Below, piece after piece: positions 1-11,215 of a stretch of 64,000 bases of DNA (the stretch's first letter is position 1; the number at the start of each line of letters is the position of its first letter). Below the pieces are notes generated by a model. That model ran no database searches. It was not told the DNA's origin and was given only the letters and a program-made list of their open reading frames with translations. Source of the DNA: Nemertoderma westbladi (Eukaryota > Xenacoelomorpha > Nemertodermatida > Nemertodermatidae); contig JAUCBJ010007275.1 in assembly GCA_032718475.1 (NCBI GenBank), positions 35,666-99,665 of the forward strand. Direction: 5' to 3'. Position numbers and translations under genes: made by a program.

Positions 1-697
1 GGTGAGTAATCTGAGAAGGTAATTGCGGAAGGATTTCGAGGTGGTTGTAACTCAAGTTGAGGGATCGCAATTGGTTCAAATTGCGAATAGAATCTGTTAG
101 ACTGTCAGTTCTTAATAAGTTATAGGAGAGATCAAGATGGGTTAGTTTGGGAGTCAAAAGAAGTGAAGAATCTAGCTGGTCGAATCTGTTATGACTGAGA
201 TGTAGTTCGGTTAACTGGTCCCAATTAGCGGGTGGGGCGCGATCACCACCACACTCACTGAGTAACTCGTAAGTGCTGTGAAGCATCCGGTAACAATCCA
301 AATACTTCAACCGCGAGCGAAGTTGGGTTAAACCAGCCACCAAGTTAATAGGTATTTTATTCAGAATTAGGCAGGTTAGGTTGGGTAAATGATGTAGCCG
401 GATTGGAGCTTGTATGGTGCTAGTGTGATGAACGAGTGACAAACTATCGCATTGAACAAAAGCTGAATGAAGACTGGATAAATGCCGTCTGTAGGCATCA
501 TCGTGAACACGGTGGTGGACAGCGCCAGAGTTTAAGGCATCAAAAGCTTCTCCAATAAACACCAATAACGAGGCTGAAATGTCTAAGTTATGGGGGTTTC
601 CCCTTTTTTCAATTAGAATTGTCAACCATTCTACATACTTGAGCGTGCTAACAGCAGCAACATCAAATTTAAACGGATAGCGATCCAGGGACGACAT
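1..697 (-). CDS. STK11IP: STK11IP/LIP1-like leucine-rich-repeat protein, N-terminal exon (partial)
   Basis: An uninterrupted reading frame runs leftward from an ATG at 697-695 to the window edge, about 232 codons. The N-terminal third is helical. The rest is leucine-rich-repeat-like, with repeated L-x-x-L-x-L-S-x-N/Y cores such as LTELHLSHNRF, LTHLDLSYNLL and LRSLNLSYNHL. The order of landmarks matches my memory of the LKB1 (STK11)-interacting protein: a short beta segment, a stretch on 'RLKYLDCYRML', then the signature 'ELLSECGGD', then LRRs (vertebrate proteins have a similar LLSACGGD). The known protein is a cytoplasmic and endo-lysosomal scaffold that binds LKB1. The rest of the gene lies left of the window. 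No splice site is visible in the 697 bases. This is the only recognisable host gene here. Another member of the STK11IP/nischarin-type LRR group is the alternative. Confidence 0.75.
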   Translation of the reverse strand, partial: MSSLDRYPFKFDVAAVSTLKYVEWLTILIEKRGNPHNLDISASLLVFIGEAFDALNSGAVHHRVHDDAYRRHLSSLHSAFVQCDSLSLVHHTSTIQAPIRLHHLPNLTCLILNKIPINLVAGLTQLRSRLKYLDCYRMLHSTYELLSECGGDRAPPANWDQLTELHLSHNRFDQLDSSLLLTPKLTHLDLSYNLLRTDSLTDSIRNLNQLRSLNLSYNHLEILPQLPSQITH

Positions 698-1668
698 AAT
701 AATATATAAATAAACAAAATAATCAGTGAATTCAGAATTAGTACCGTATAGCAAATTGGTCAAAAGAGACCTGAGAATGACACATGTTTAATGTTTATAA
801 CATAATATTGGTAGGTCACTTAGTCACTTAAGTAACATAGGGTTAAATTGCACACATTCATACTACACTACAGTACTACCTAGGCGTAATCGTAAAGACT
901 GATAAAATATTTACTGTCGATATCTGTATATTCCAAAATGTTACTATTATTACTTAGCCTTGCCTATATATATCATTTACTTACTCCTCGTTGTTTATAG
1001 CTCGTTAGGCCCTATTTTATTACTTTATTAGCTGAACCGGTAGGCCTACTCCCAATACTGCAATAAATCGACTCCCAGATTTACCGATTTACCTTTCCAA
1101 ACAAATTACGTTCTCATTTAAAAATCCAAATGAAACTATTTATTCTTAAATTGTTACTTTTTCGCTATAATATCAAATACACCTCAAAATCGGGAGAAAA
1201 GTGAGTACTTTTTTTCCCTCGGCAAACAAGTAACCCATACGATTGCATTGATCTTACTTTTTCTCCCGGCGAAAAAAGTAAAATAGGAAAATATTAAAGA
1301 TTTCTGGTTTGAATTTCTTAAATTTTATTATTTAGGGCCTAGGCCCCCTATGTGTTGGAAGAGCATCGTCATAGAAAAGGTTTGCGACTTTAGCGTCTGA
1401 CTGCAAGGGGAACTCCAAAACAGTTAAATAGGCTCTCTACTCTACTCTCTAGTAAGTAGCCTAATAAATATTCAAGAAAAATAATTTTTTTAAATCTGAG
1501 TCAGGCAGCATCAGGCTGTCAGGCTCAGGAGTTGAAGAGTACAATCATTGGAATCGCAGTAACTATGGAAGCAATATTTGAATAGGTCTATAGGCTATAG
1601 CAGTATAGTAAAATAGTGCAGTTCAATCTTTTTGCAACACACTTTCATTATATCTTGTATTAAAGAAT
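698..1668. other. non-coding flank of the STK11IP exon
   Basis: AT-rich sequence upstream of the minus-strand gene. I see no reading frame, RNA gene or terminal repeat. Any promoter or upstream untranslated exon of the STK11IP-like gene should lie here, but no element can be assigned from sequence alone. Confidence 0.5.
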
Positions 1669-1790
1669 TATAACAGTCGGGGAGAAGTTCAAATTTCAAC
1701 TGAGTTGAAATTTAAAACTTTTTTTTTTAAATTCAACTTTAAGTTGAAAATTCAACTCTAAAATGGTAGGAGGCCCAGAAGGCCCCTAAG

Positions 1791-2612
1791 TAGGGCTCGA
1801 TCGGAGTTGGGATTTGGCCGGAGCCGGAGCAGGAGTTGGACAATTTGGCCGGAGCCGGAGCAGGAGCCGGAGCAGGAGCCGGAGTTTTTCAAAAATTTTA
1901 AAAATTTAATTATTTATTTTAAAAAAAATAAAGTACCCGGTATGGTTATCGTTTGCCAATCGCTCATAATCAATCATACTGTCAGACTGTAGGTATAATT
2001 AATTTCATAATTTATAGATTTACGAATTTTCAATTTAAAATTTAAGTAATTAATTTATCACTGTATCATGGACAGACGGCCTGACGCTGACGGCGACGGC
2101 CTGATGCTGACGGCGACGGCCTGACGGCTAAAAATTACCTACAGTACCTACCTCCCTAACTGTCTAACTGTGGTAGAGGTGTGTACTGTAGGTAGCCTAC
2201 CGTACGTGTACCAGTAGGCCTACTGCAGTACAGTATGCTGGCATGACAGCAGTAAATGGCTGCAGTGGTACTGTCTGATAGTGTACAATCATAGCATTTA
2301 CAATTTTTTAAAGTAGGGCCTATCTGTCTGCTAGTCAGCCAGCTGGCCAGTACCAGTACTGCAGTACAGTCAGTCAGTCATTGACTTTAAGTAAATACTG
2401 CAGTATTATCAGATTATACTTGATATTGAAGCTGTAGGCCCTACTACAGTACTTATAGTGTTAAATAATTGTTCAGATTAGAATATGCACGAAATATAAT
2501 ACTTTATTAAAAAATTAACTCCGGCAATATTTTTACTGGAGCCGGAGCAGGAGCCGGAGGTGCCAAAATGGCCGGAGCCGGAGCCGGAGGCCGGAGCTCC
2601 GATCGAGCCCTA
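1791..2612. mobile_element. hAT-type MITE with 8-bp target duplication
   Basis: Perfect 16-bp terminal inverted repeats TAGGGCTCGATCGGAG (1,791-1,806 and 2,597-2,612) are flanked by a perfect 8-bp direct repeat CCCCTAAG (1,783-1,790 and 2,613-2,620). An 8-bp duplication and TAGGG-type ends are the hallmark of the hAT superfamily. There is no coding capacity. Next to each end lies an array of GGAGCC/GGAGCA units (1,808-1,885 and 2,538-2,596) pointing inward. Confidence 0.88.
1808..1885. repeat. GGAGCC/GGAGCA subterminal array, left
   Basis: Tandem hexamers of GGAGCC, GGAGCA and GGAGTT directly inside the left hAT terminal repeat. A similar array sits inside the right end (2,538-2,596). A short reading frame across the left array encodes only Arg/Ser and Glu/Pro repeats and is not a gene. 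Confidence 0.8.
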
Positions 2613-3401
2613 CCCCTAAGACGTGATGACAGAAGGAGAAGGCAGACTGGCAGAGTGGTGTTTTTATTGTTTTTAAGGATGTAGGCCTAAGCGTAAGGTA
2701 ACTCGAAAAATGAACCCTCATTACGATTACCCTGTTACCGATGGAATAAAAACTTTCACCGTTGGGATTACTTTTTTTTAAAACATTTTAAGTGATTACA
2801 TTTGGATAATAGCTGAAATACTATCAACTATCAGACTATACAGCTATAGGTCCTACACTGGAATTTATTAGACATATTAAATTACCAGTCGGTGAGAAGT
2901 CAAAAATTGGACTTCAAGTCCAATTTTAGACTTCGAGTCCAATTTTAGACTTCGAGTCCAATTTTGGACTCCAAAGTCCAATATTGGACTTTAGTACAAC
3001 TCCAAGTGTACCCATACTGCCATACTGTATATCGGTATTTAAATCAAAACGGCATCCCGTATCAGTACATATATATTACATAATTACAATGCAACATTAT
3101 TTTAATGATCAAATTAATTATTATATGTATTATACTGTTATAAACAGGGATCGCACACGTACAGTCAGACATCAGTAGTTACTTTTTGCGGTAGTGGTAT
3201 AGCTTTGCACTTTGCGGTAGCCTTACTGCCTTAGCGGTGTATACCGCGGTAGCGTAGTTGAGTTATAGCTGTATAGTTCATTCATACCCACAGACCCATA
3301 CTGCCATACCTGTGGTATTTTCGTATGGCAAAAATAAGACTACTGTAAACTGTAACCTATTGTGTTATTGAGTTAATGTTTATTGACTAATTGTTTTGAT
3401 T

Positions 3402-3830
3402 AGGTTCACTGTATCAAGTAAAATGCACACATCTCTGCATCTCCAACCAGACACTATATAACATTGGAGTTGGAGGTGTCTCATTCAGTCATTGGTTCCC
3501 CCAAGCTTGACACTAGAACAAAGCCGCCTCCGCTTTGCAGGACATCGCTTTAAGCCGTGAGGACCAGCCAGTGCACCTCATGGAGTGAATAAGCATGGTG
3601 GACAGCCCATGACTTTCTTGAGACGCATCTTTCTTACTGTCTTAAAGGACACTGGCCTTGAAGATGCGGATGATCTAGCAAATGTCATAGGTGATAAGGC
3701 TGTAAGAGTGTAAGGGAGTTGTGGAGGCGCACTTTTCCCTGCTTTTGTCAACAAGCCGGCACAGCATTCTTAATACATTATAGGGCCTATATATATAATG
3801 CAGCTGCAATGAATCATGCCGATTGTAGTA
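3402..3830 (+). pseudogene. non-LTR retrotransposon 3' tail fragment (decayed)
   Basis: Nucleotide relative of the fragment at 33,220-33,580, sharing the stretches encoding TLEQSRL.FAGH, KHGGQ.MTFLRR and DTGLEDADDLANV, then the same 3' flank GCAGCTGCAATG. Small insertions break the frame several times. The protein is the C-terminal tail after the reverse transcriptase of an RTE/CR1-like LINE. It lies inside the inner transposon. Confidence 0.7.
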
Positions 3831-3873
3831 GTAGTATGTGGTGAGGTTATAGGGCTCCTTCAATTGGTAAAGT

Positions 3874-3940
3874 CAAAAGTGGGCGTTTATTGTTTTAGTT
3901 AGAAAAGCCTGCCTCTGTAACCTGTTCCTTTCCCTCAATT
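3874..3940 (-). repeat. orphan copy of the 68-bp minisatellite unit
   Basis: In reverse complement this reads ACCAATTGAGGGAAAGGA...CAGGTTACAGAGGC, the same unit that forms the tandem array at 11,565-12,117. Only one copy is present here. Confidence 0.65.
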
Positions 3941-5077
3941 GGTTTATGATTATGACGTGTGTTACTTGTTACTTCTGTACTTATTATGTGGAGACCCCAA
4001 CACGTTAATCAGTTACTAATCCCATTTCATTATCCTGTTATCCAGCCGTTTTATAATACCCTCCCTGTTGTATGGAAAATTAGAAGAGATGGTGGTAGCA
4101 TCAACTTGTAGTATTTCTTTCTGATAGGGCTCCCATAGCCTTAGACGAAATCATAGCTTGTACTGTAGTTAGCCTTAGCAGCAGCTGCAGTTGGCTAACC
4201 TGGCATTGCTACCAGTATCCACCAAATATAATTTGTAATTAAATATTTGTTGGAGCATAATCTAATCTAGTCCTAAAGACACTATAAAGTCCTGGGTACA
4301 TAAGGCTGTAAGGTTAGACATAACATGAATGTAAATTGTAAACTAAACAATATGCTAAAAGTAAAGTACAAAGTACCTAGAATGCTAGAATGTACCATTA
4401 TATTCTAAGTACAGTACAGTCATTACACTGCAGGCAGATACATACAGAGCTGCAAAGGTAACTTTCCATAATTTAACAGCTGTCTGGCTGTCTCTCATCT
4501 GTCATGCTTCATGTACCTTTAAGTTCGATTCTCAATGTCACGTCCAAAATTGGACTTAAAGTCCAATATTGGACTTTTGTAAAAATTCAAAGCCTTATAA
4601 AAAAAGTTCCCCCTGGCTGCCTGGTGAATTTCAGGTCCCCCTGTTCAAAACTCTTATTTTTTGATATATTTTCGATTAAAGAAAAAAAATCCCGCCCGAT
4701 CCAATTACCCAAGGCCCTGGAACAATTGGCTGATTTGAAGTCCAATATTGGACTCACAGAAGTCCAATTTTGGACTTGAACTGGAGTCGAAGTCCAATTT
4801 TGGACTCAAGTCCAATTTTTGACTTCTCACCGACTGACGGTATCTCTGTCAGTCTGCAGTCTGTAGGCTATGTCATAATTATTACCGTATATAATACTGT
4901 AATAAAATCCAAGTGATGGATTCCAAATCGATATTTAAGTATTTCAAAACCTAGGCCTACTCAAAAAGTTGAATAAAAAAAAGTTGAATTTTAAATCCTA
5001 CTTCAAAAGTTGAATTTTAAAAAATAAAGTTGAAATTTGAACTCAGTTGAATATAGAACTTCTCCCCGACTGTATAA

Positions 5078-7684
5078 CACTTTTTCGTTATATAGGCCTA
5101 TATTTTATTAAAGAATTAGGCCTATAAAACCAACAAAAAAGTACAAATTTAAGAATAATTAATTAATTATGTATTACTGTATTACATGTAAAAAAAATGT
5201 AGAACGTTCAATTTTTCAATATTTTTTTGTCCCTTTGCCTTTATTAACCTCGATGGCGCTCTCAGGCTCTCACTCTGTAAATAAAATGCAGAAATGCTTC
5301 GAGCTCGAGGCTCAAGCATAGTGAAAAGTTATACTTTTTTTTCCCCAAAAATAAATAATTATTTAGTTGGAAATTAATTGAATAAAATGGATACGGTATT
5401 ACAGTATTAGGCCTACAGTATTAATTCCATATCCATAAACAATAAACATCAGAACATTACAATTTATTGTATTATACTGTCAGACTGTTATAATTAATGG
5501 ATTAGCCTAAATAAAAGAGAGTATAAACAGATAAACGAGGTAATATAAGGTCATTGTATATGGCTGTATGGTGAAATATGAAGTATATACCTGTCTGCCT
5601 GTATACCCCGGTACGGTACCGGTACTGTACTGCTGTACCGGTCAGCCGGTAGGTGAAATGAGATAAAAATACTGTAAATAAACACTCTGAGTCTGGAGTG
5701 AATAGTCTGGAACAATATAGGTAAAAATAACTGTTTTTGAGGTAGAAAATAACTATTCAAATACGAAATAATCGGTCAAAAAATAAGCAAATTCCAGAAT
5801 TCGGCATTTCCATTCTACCATTTAGTCAGTTAGTAGGCCTAGACATTTAGAGGATTAAAAACAGAAAAACAAGGCCTAAATCTGTAAATCGTAAATCTAC
5901 CTTCAATAATTATTTAATTACCAACTACAGAACTATTTTTTTTTTTATTTATTTCTGAACAATTTACTACATTTCTACATACAATGTAGAATGTAGACGG
6001 TGGTTGGACGGGTAGGCCCATTACACCAGCCACCGTTAGCACTCAACAATTGTAGCTGCACTAAGAAACGCATTACAAAAACAAATAACCGACAAATCTA
6101 CTGTACGATCGAGTATCATAGTAATCAAGCGTAAGTAATTGCAACTATAAAACAACCAACCTACTGTAGTTACGATTATACTGCCGCACTGCATTATACT
6201 GCAATAATTATATAAGTGCACTTTTAATTATAGAGGAATAATCCTAAACAATACATATCTAATTAGTTGGTGTGGAAACGAAAATAGAAAACTGTAATTC
6301 GGATACAAACCTAAAATTGAAATATAAAACAAAGTTCTAACTAAGATAATATCTATGCAACAACAATACGGTACTCTATATACAGTGATCTGTATTGTAA
6401 GCATCTATCTAACAATACGGTACGTAATCTAATATATTTGTAACAATAGAAAGTGTAACAGTTTTGTTTAGCGTGTACATGTAAAATAGAAAATACATAA
6501 ATAATAATAAAATGCATGTAGAAAACACAGTGTTATTGCTCTGAAGCGAGCAGTTTAGTTATGGCGTTTTTAAATAAATTTACTGAATTAGCGTTTCGTA
6601 AAGAAGAAGGCAGGGTGTTCAAGACCTCTGGTGCGCGCACTCTGATTGATTGTCTAGCAATCTCAAGGCGTGTGCGTGGTACCATATAGTTATTATTGGC
6701 TGCCGATCGCGTTTGGTGTTCATGTGTTGTTGATATGAGAGTGAGTAGAGAAGGGAATATGTCAGATGGTAATAGTTTATGTATGTAGCTGTAGCTTAGT
6801 ATTGTTATCTGTTTTATACTAGAACGCCATCAAGATGGCTTTAAACGAACCTGTCTTACACAGACTCCAAGAAACAGATGGGATTGGAAGATGCAAACCA
6901 AGAATGACTTGCATCAACCAAAAAACTGCCTCCCATCTAATGTAATACACATTCGCCTAGGCAAACAAATCATAATCACAATTACTACGATGATGTGTGA
7001 AATGGTATCCATATCCGCAACCTGAGAAACGGCCCAAAAGAGCAGTTTATTCTGCGGAGGGGTCTTTTCTGTATTAGATAAATAAAATAAAGAACACTAT
7101 AATTACAGTATTTATACCTGATACATTCTCAGTTAGCCTAATAAAAACATCGGAGCAACCAATATAATGTACATGTACAAGCATCCTATGAAAGTTTGTG
7201 AAATGTTCCCTTAAGTCTACCCAACAGCCGTTGGTACCCGGCTGGCAGCCACCCTGGTTCAGTTTTATGGTTTTGTTAGTTTAATCGACAGCTGTTGTAA
7301 ACGTCCCAGATATACAAAACCTACTAAGCCTTTGCATTACAATTGAGCTTAGCCTAAGTCGATGACAGTATTATAACGATGACAATTAGGCCCTATAGAT
7401 ACATACGATATATAAATGATGTACTGCTTGACATTACACTAACTGGCTGAATAGAGATAGAACTATAATAATACGTTTGGCATTCTGTCAGATTTCAGTA
7501 GTAAGTAACCTCATAATAATTGCTAAATATCAATCACCTGAAAAACATTTCAAGCAAGGGAGTTGTGGGTATTTAATTTCGCGTTCAATAATGTTGAAAA
7601 TATGCAAATATTTCGAATATCGCACTTCGAATCGTTCCCAACTTTTTTATTCAACAACTAGACAACAATTGATAAATACTTGCG
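5078..7684. other. non-coding, AT-rich intergenic stretch
   Basis: No supported gene. The stretch contains short ACCGGT- and GTAC-rich palindromic patches (about 5,600-5,650). Two short frames (43 codons from 6,560 and 36 codons from 6,835) have no recognisable domain or splice context. No terminal repeats were found. Confidence 0.5.
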
Positions 7685-7685
7685 T

Positions 7686-8850
7686 TTACAATTTTACAAT
7701 GCATGCAAGTGGTTTCAAGCCATTTGGTGAACATACATAGTGAGTGATATATATAGGTAAATATATCCATCGTGTTTTTGCCGGCCTCAGCTTTAGACAA
7801 AAACTACCCAGTCTAAAGACAGGTTCGTTATAAATAGATCGTATTGTAAGTGGAGTGAAGTCTGTGTTGCCTTTTGATACGACAATATTCTGGGCTCTCT
7901 GTTGCAGTTTGTGCAAGGTTGAAACATTAGTAGTGAGTTTGTCTGTTGGTTTTCGTCGCTTATGTCGATGTCTGTAGTGTTTGTTTGTAGGTCTGTTGGT
8001 GTCGGTGTTTATGGTTTTATACGATTTTGCTGCCCACACAGTATTGCAGTACATCAGATACGGAGCTATCATCGTATTGTATAATACTATTAATGTTTTT
8101 GATGTGACCCACAATTTTTTATTTTATTTATTATGCCAATATTACGACTGATTTTGATACGTAGATAGTCACAGTGATTTTTCCAAGTCAGGTGTTCATC
8201 AATGTTGACACCCAGGAATTTGATAACTTTTTGTCGCTTAATTGTATTTCCGTTAATTGTTACAGCAGGTAGTGTGTTTAAGTCTAGCATTTTGTTTTGA
8301 GTTCGAAAAATAATGAAATTAGATTTTTTTATATTTAGAGACAGTCGGTTCAGTTGAAACCACTTTGTTAGTTTATCCAACTCATTGTTAATATCTGTAA
8401 TCAGTGAGTTTAGGTCTGCACTGGATTTAAACATATTCGTATCGTCAGCGTACAAAATGAATTTAGAAATGTTGGATACTGAGGGTAGGTCATTACAGTA
8501 GATTATAAATAACAAAGGGCTCAGAAGCGACCCTTGTGGTAATCCTATTACAATTGTGGAGTACTTTGATTGCGCTGTACCTACTGTCAGACTGTAACAT
8601 ATTGCACTCGATCTGTAAGGTAACTTGTGATCCAGACCAGCGCTGTATCAGTTATCCCGTAGCGTTGTAGTTTCTGTATCAGTATTTTGTGGTTAACTGT
8701 GTCGAAGGCTTTAGATAAATCCAAAGACACTCCGACACAGTATTCACCCTTGTCTAATGCGTCTGTGATGTTTTCTAGTAAGGTGAGTAAGGCATGCTGT
8801 GTAGAGCGTTTATTTCTGAAACCAAATTGATCAGGTGTAAGGATTGCCTG
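7686..8850 (-). pseudogene. non-LTR retrotransposon reverse transcriptase fragment
   Basis: Reading leftward the translation shows the LINE reverse-transcriptase blocks in order: FGFRNKRSTQHAL, SLDLSKAFDTVNH, GLPQGSLLSPLLF and the catalytic YADD (in ILYADDTNMF). Then come KSNFIIF, KFLGVNIDEHLTW and the thumb-like LYNTMIAPYLMYCNTVW. The frame breaks near 8,516-8,600 and again near 8,100. Endonuclease, 5' part and 3' end are missing. The block spacing fits the Jockey/CR1/Rex group of LINEs, but the clade is not certain. It is a dead fragment. Confidence 0.88.
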
Positions 8851-8900
8851 TCTAACTTTGCTTGTCTAACTGCTTGCCTAACTAGTACTCAACGGGTGTT

Positions 8901-9112
8901 TGAAAAAGGTGGACTGGCAGACTGGACACAGAAAACATGGATAACGGACAGACCAATCAGAAACGTATTATGCAAAGCAGTTTGTAGCAAAAAAAAGGTG
9001 GACTGGACAGGACACATGCACAAAAACATAGATAATAGCTGAATAGTCTGACCAATCAGAAACGTATTAAAGCAATGCTATTTATTAGTGATTGGACTGT
9101 CCACCTTTTTCA
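8901..9112. mobile_element. short MITE-like element with 14-bp inverted ends
   Basis: Perfect inverted ends TGAAAAAGGTGGAC (8,901-8,914) and its complement (9,099-9,112). A third copy of AAAAAAGGTGGACTGG lies at about 8,990, and the word GACCAATCAGAAACGTATTA occurs twice inside. There is no coding capacity and no convincing target duplication. Confidence 0.55.
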
Positions 9113-9170
9113 GGTTTCAATTATCTATCTACAGTATAATGGGCAGATGGGCATGCTCTGGAAGCAGCTA

Positions 9171-9192
9171 CCCCCTCCCCCCCCCCCCCCCC
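9171..9192. repeat. poly-C tract
   Basis: A run of C interrupted once or twice, followed by GCCGCGC. One of several long C homopolymers in the window. Confidence 0.9.
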
Positions 9193-9816
9193 GCCGCGCA
9201 GATTGTCCCCCTATAGACTTACACCCAGTAAAAAATCCACATGCGTAACGCATTCGTCCCACATGCAGCATTCGTAAAAGGTGCGTACAATGTTATTTAA
9301 GATTCGTGAAGCCTTCGTCGATGGTTCGTCAGTCCGAATAATTTAACGAATGCGTATATGATTCGTATCGCATGTGAGATTTCACTTGTAAATATATTCG
9401 TGGCTCATCATTCGTGGCACATGCGATACGAATGCTTCCACTCCACACAAAAAATAATTCGTGGTTCATTCGTTCGTGGCACATGCGATACGAATGCTTA
9501 GCCACGCCACGCTTAAAATTATTCGTGGTCCATTCGTGACGCATGCGATACGCATGCAAAGCACTCTCAATTGGAGTACCGTACAGACTGTAATACTGGC
9601 CAATCACCATTCGGCAAATAATCGAACATAGTGTTATTAGTTAGTAGCTCTCCCCCTTTGTTACCAGTCAGCCAGTCCCATGTACTTTTACTATATATTA
9701 TTTAATGGGTTGCCCAGTAATTCTTAACACCCGTTTATTATTTTGGTTCCCCATTATTTTGGTATGTAAACCTGTTCCCTTTACCAACATGCTTGATATA
9801 CTGTAATAATGTAAAG

Positions 9817-10023
9817 GTAGGCTAGGTGAGATAAATAATGACAACATAAAACTACTGTATTAACATAAGGAACTACAGTATGTAGGCATACTTATAGTAT
9901 GTAGGCACACACCCCCCCCCCCCCCCCCCCCCCACCCGTAGTTTTAGCCCCTGTACAGTAGTACTATTTCCCAAAGTTATTACAGTAGTTTTATGTTGTC
10001 ATTATTTATCTCACCTGGCCTAC
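9817..10023. mobile_element. palindromic MITE, 36-bp perfect inverted arms
   Basis: The arm at 9,824-9,859 is the exact inverse of 9,981-10,016. The pairing extends outward to 43 bp with one mismatch (9,817-9,859 / 9,981-10,023). The centre (about 120 bp) holds a run of more than 20 C. It lies inside the larger inverted-repeat element, so it inserted later or arose there. Confidence 0.7.
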
Positions 10024-10339
10024 AGTACAGTACCAAATACATATTATAAAGCATGTGGCATTTTTATTAAATTGTACGTGTGTATGGTGATATTCTCACA
10101 CAGTTTCTTAGGCCTCCAGGTCGAATTTGTTTAATTCGCTATAAAACGCCATTAAAAAGTCTACTGATATACTGTAGCAGTTAATTACCGGTAACTGCTA
10201 CAGTAGGATCTACACTTATTAATGGTAAAAAAACCTTACAGACAAAATAGATCAAAGGCATACATTTTATGAGATGCATCAACATAATTTCAATGTTTTT
10301 TTACTATATTCTAGAATATTAATTCGCTTTTTTTCGATA

Positions 10340-10500
10340 ATAAGTAATAAAATATATATATAATAATAATAAAAATATATATATAATAATAATAAAAATA
10401 TATATAATAATAAAATAATATAATATAATATAATAATAAAATAATATAATATAATATAATAATAAAATAATATAATAATAAAATATCATAAAAAATAATA
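10340..10500. repeat. AT microsatellite (AATAAT/ATATAT)
   Basis: Imperfect (TAA)n and (TA)n repeats. Low complexity only. Confidence 0.9.
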
Positions 10501-11215
10501 AACCATCAATAATAATTAATAAGATTAATTATAAGCTTGAAATTAATATTTTAGATAATAAAATCATCAGAACTATAACGATTTACGTCTGAAATTGCGT
10601 GCTCTTGAATTATATCTGAACATTTTTTTTGGGAAATTGAAAATGGCTTTCATATTCGATTCGGAATATATCAAGTATATTCAAAAAAATAATATAAAAT
10701 GGACACGTTTTAACAGTTGTAAACTGTTAAAACTATGTAAACTGTAGCGAAATAATAAAAAAAAATAAAAATCCTGCGGTAAACATTCGTAAAGCGTGGG
10801 AAACATTCGTATATAACATGCGGGACGCATTCGTATAGTGTGCGGGAAACATTCGTATAAGATTAGGGACGCATTCGTAGAATGTGCGGGATTCGAATAA
10901 GGTTCGTATTACATTCGATATGCGAATAAAGGATGCGTATTTGGTTCGGTTTTCGCATTCGTATCGCATGGTTCATCTATGTAACATTTCAGAATGCGTT
11001 ACGAATGCGTGAAATATGCGCCATTCCCATGCGTTACGAATGCTGATTTTTTACTGGGCAGTATAATAATTGTAGGTCTAACGTCTGAACGTACCGTACA
11101 GCACTTTAACTTGGATTTATTGCAGTATTGCATTAGGCCTTATTGCTTATGGCCTCTTACTTATTCTGATATGGCAGTGATTTTTTTTGTCCTTTTATTT
11201 GACTTTTTTTGTGCA

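Larger units (their letters stand above)
2886..4836. mobile_element. inner non-autonomous DNA transposon, CAGTCGGTG termini
   Basis: Inverted termini CAGTCGGTGAGAAGTC (2,886 rightward; 4,836 leftward) continue into a matching AAAAATTGGACTT segment. Inside both ends are arrays of AGTCCAA and its complement TTGGACT (2,900-2,995 and 4,736-4,830), with an extra pair near 4,540-4,575. The first 15 bases match the outer element at all but one position, but the array word differs. No clean target duplication is visible. The interior holds a LINE tail fragment and one inverted copy of the 68-bp minisatellite unit. Confidence 0.7.
1674..5072. mobile_element. outer non-autonomous DNA transposon, CAGTCGGGG termini
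   Basis: The ends are inverted copies of CAGTCGGGGAGAAGTTC (1,674 rightward; 5,072 leftward). They are flanked by a 5-bp direct duplication TATAA (1,669-1,673 and 5,073-5,077). Next to each end is an array of the word AGTTGAA or its complement TTCAACT (about 1,690-1,765 and 4,959-5,060). There is no transposase ORF. The element contains two later insertions, a hAT MITE and an inner element with nearly the same termini. The superfamily is uncertain. Beyond the target duplication the two flanks also share a diverged AACAC...ATTAAAGAATTA stretch, so the site may have been a repeat before insertion. Confidence 0.7.
9224..11058. mobile_element. 1.8-kb inverted-repeat element with ATTCGTA-rich subterminal arrays
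   Basis: Perfect 14-bp inverted ends CCCAGTAAAAAATC (9,224-9,237 and 11,045-11,058) run into ATGCGTAACGCATTCGT-like sequence on both sides. Inside each end lie 250-300 bp rich in ATTCGTA and GCATGCGATACGAATGC words (9,240-9,570 and 10,770-11,045). The middle contains a palindromic MITE, a poly-C run and AT-rich microsatellite. Short frames across the arrays are translations of repeats. No transposase ORF and no clear target duplication. Confidence 0.65.

Noticed and set aside
6560-6945. Two short frames (43 and 36 codons) starting with good-looking ATGs
   Set aside because: No recognisable domain, no splice or promoter support; could be exons but nothing shows it.
8794-9042. 82-codon plus-strand frame
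   Set aside because: It overlaps the antisense LINE reverse transcriptase and the adjacent MITE; a shadow.
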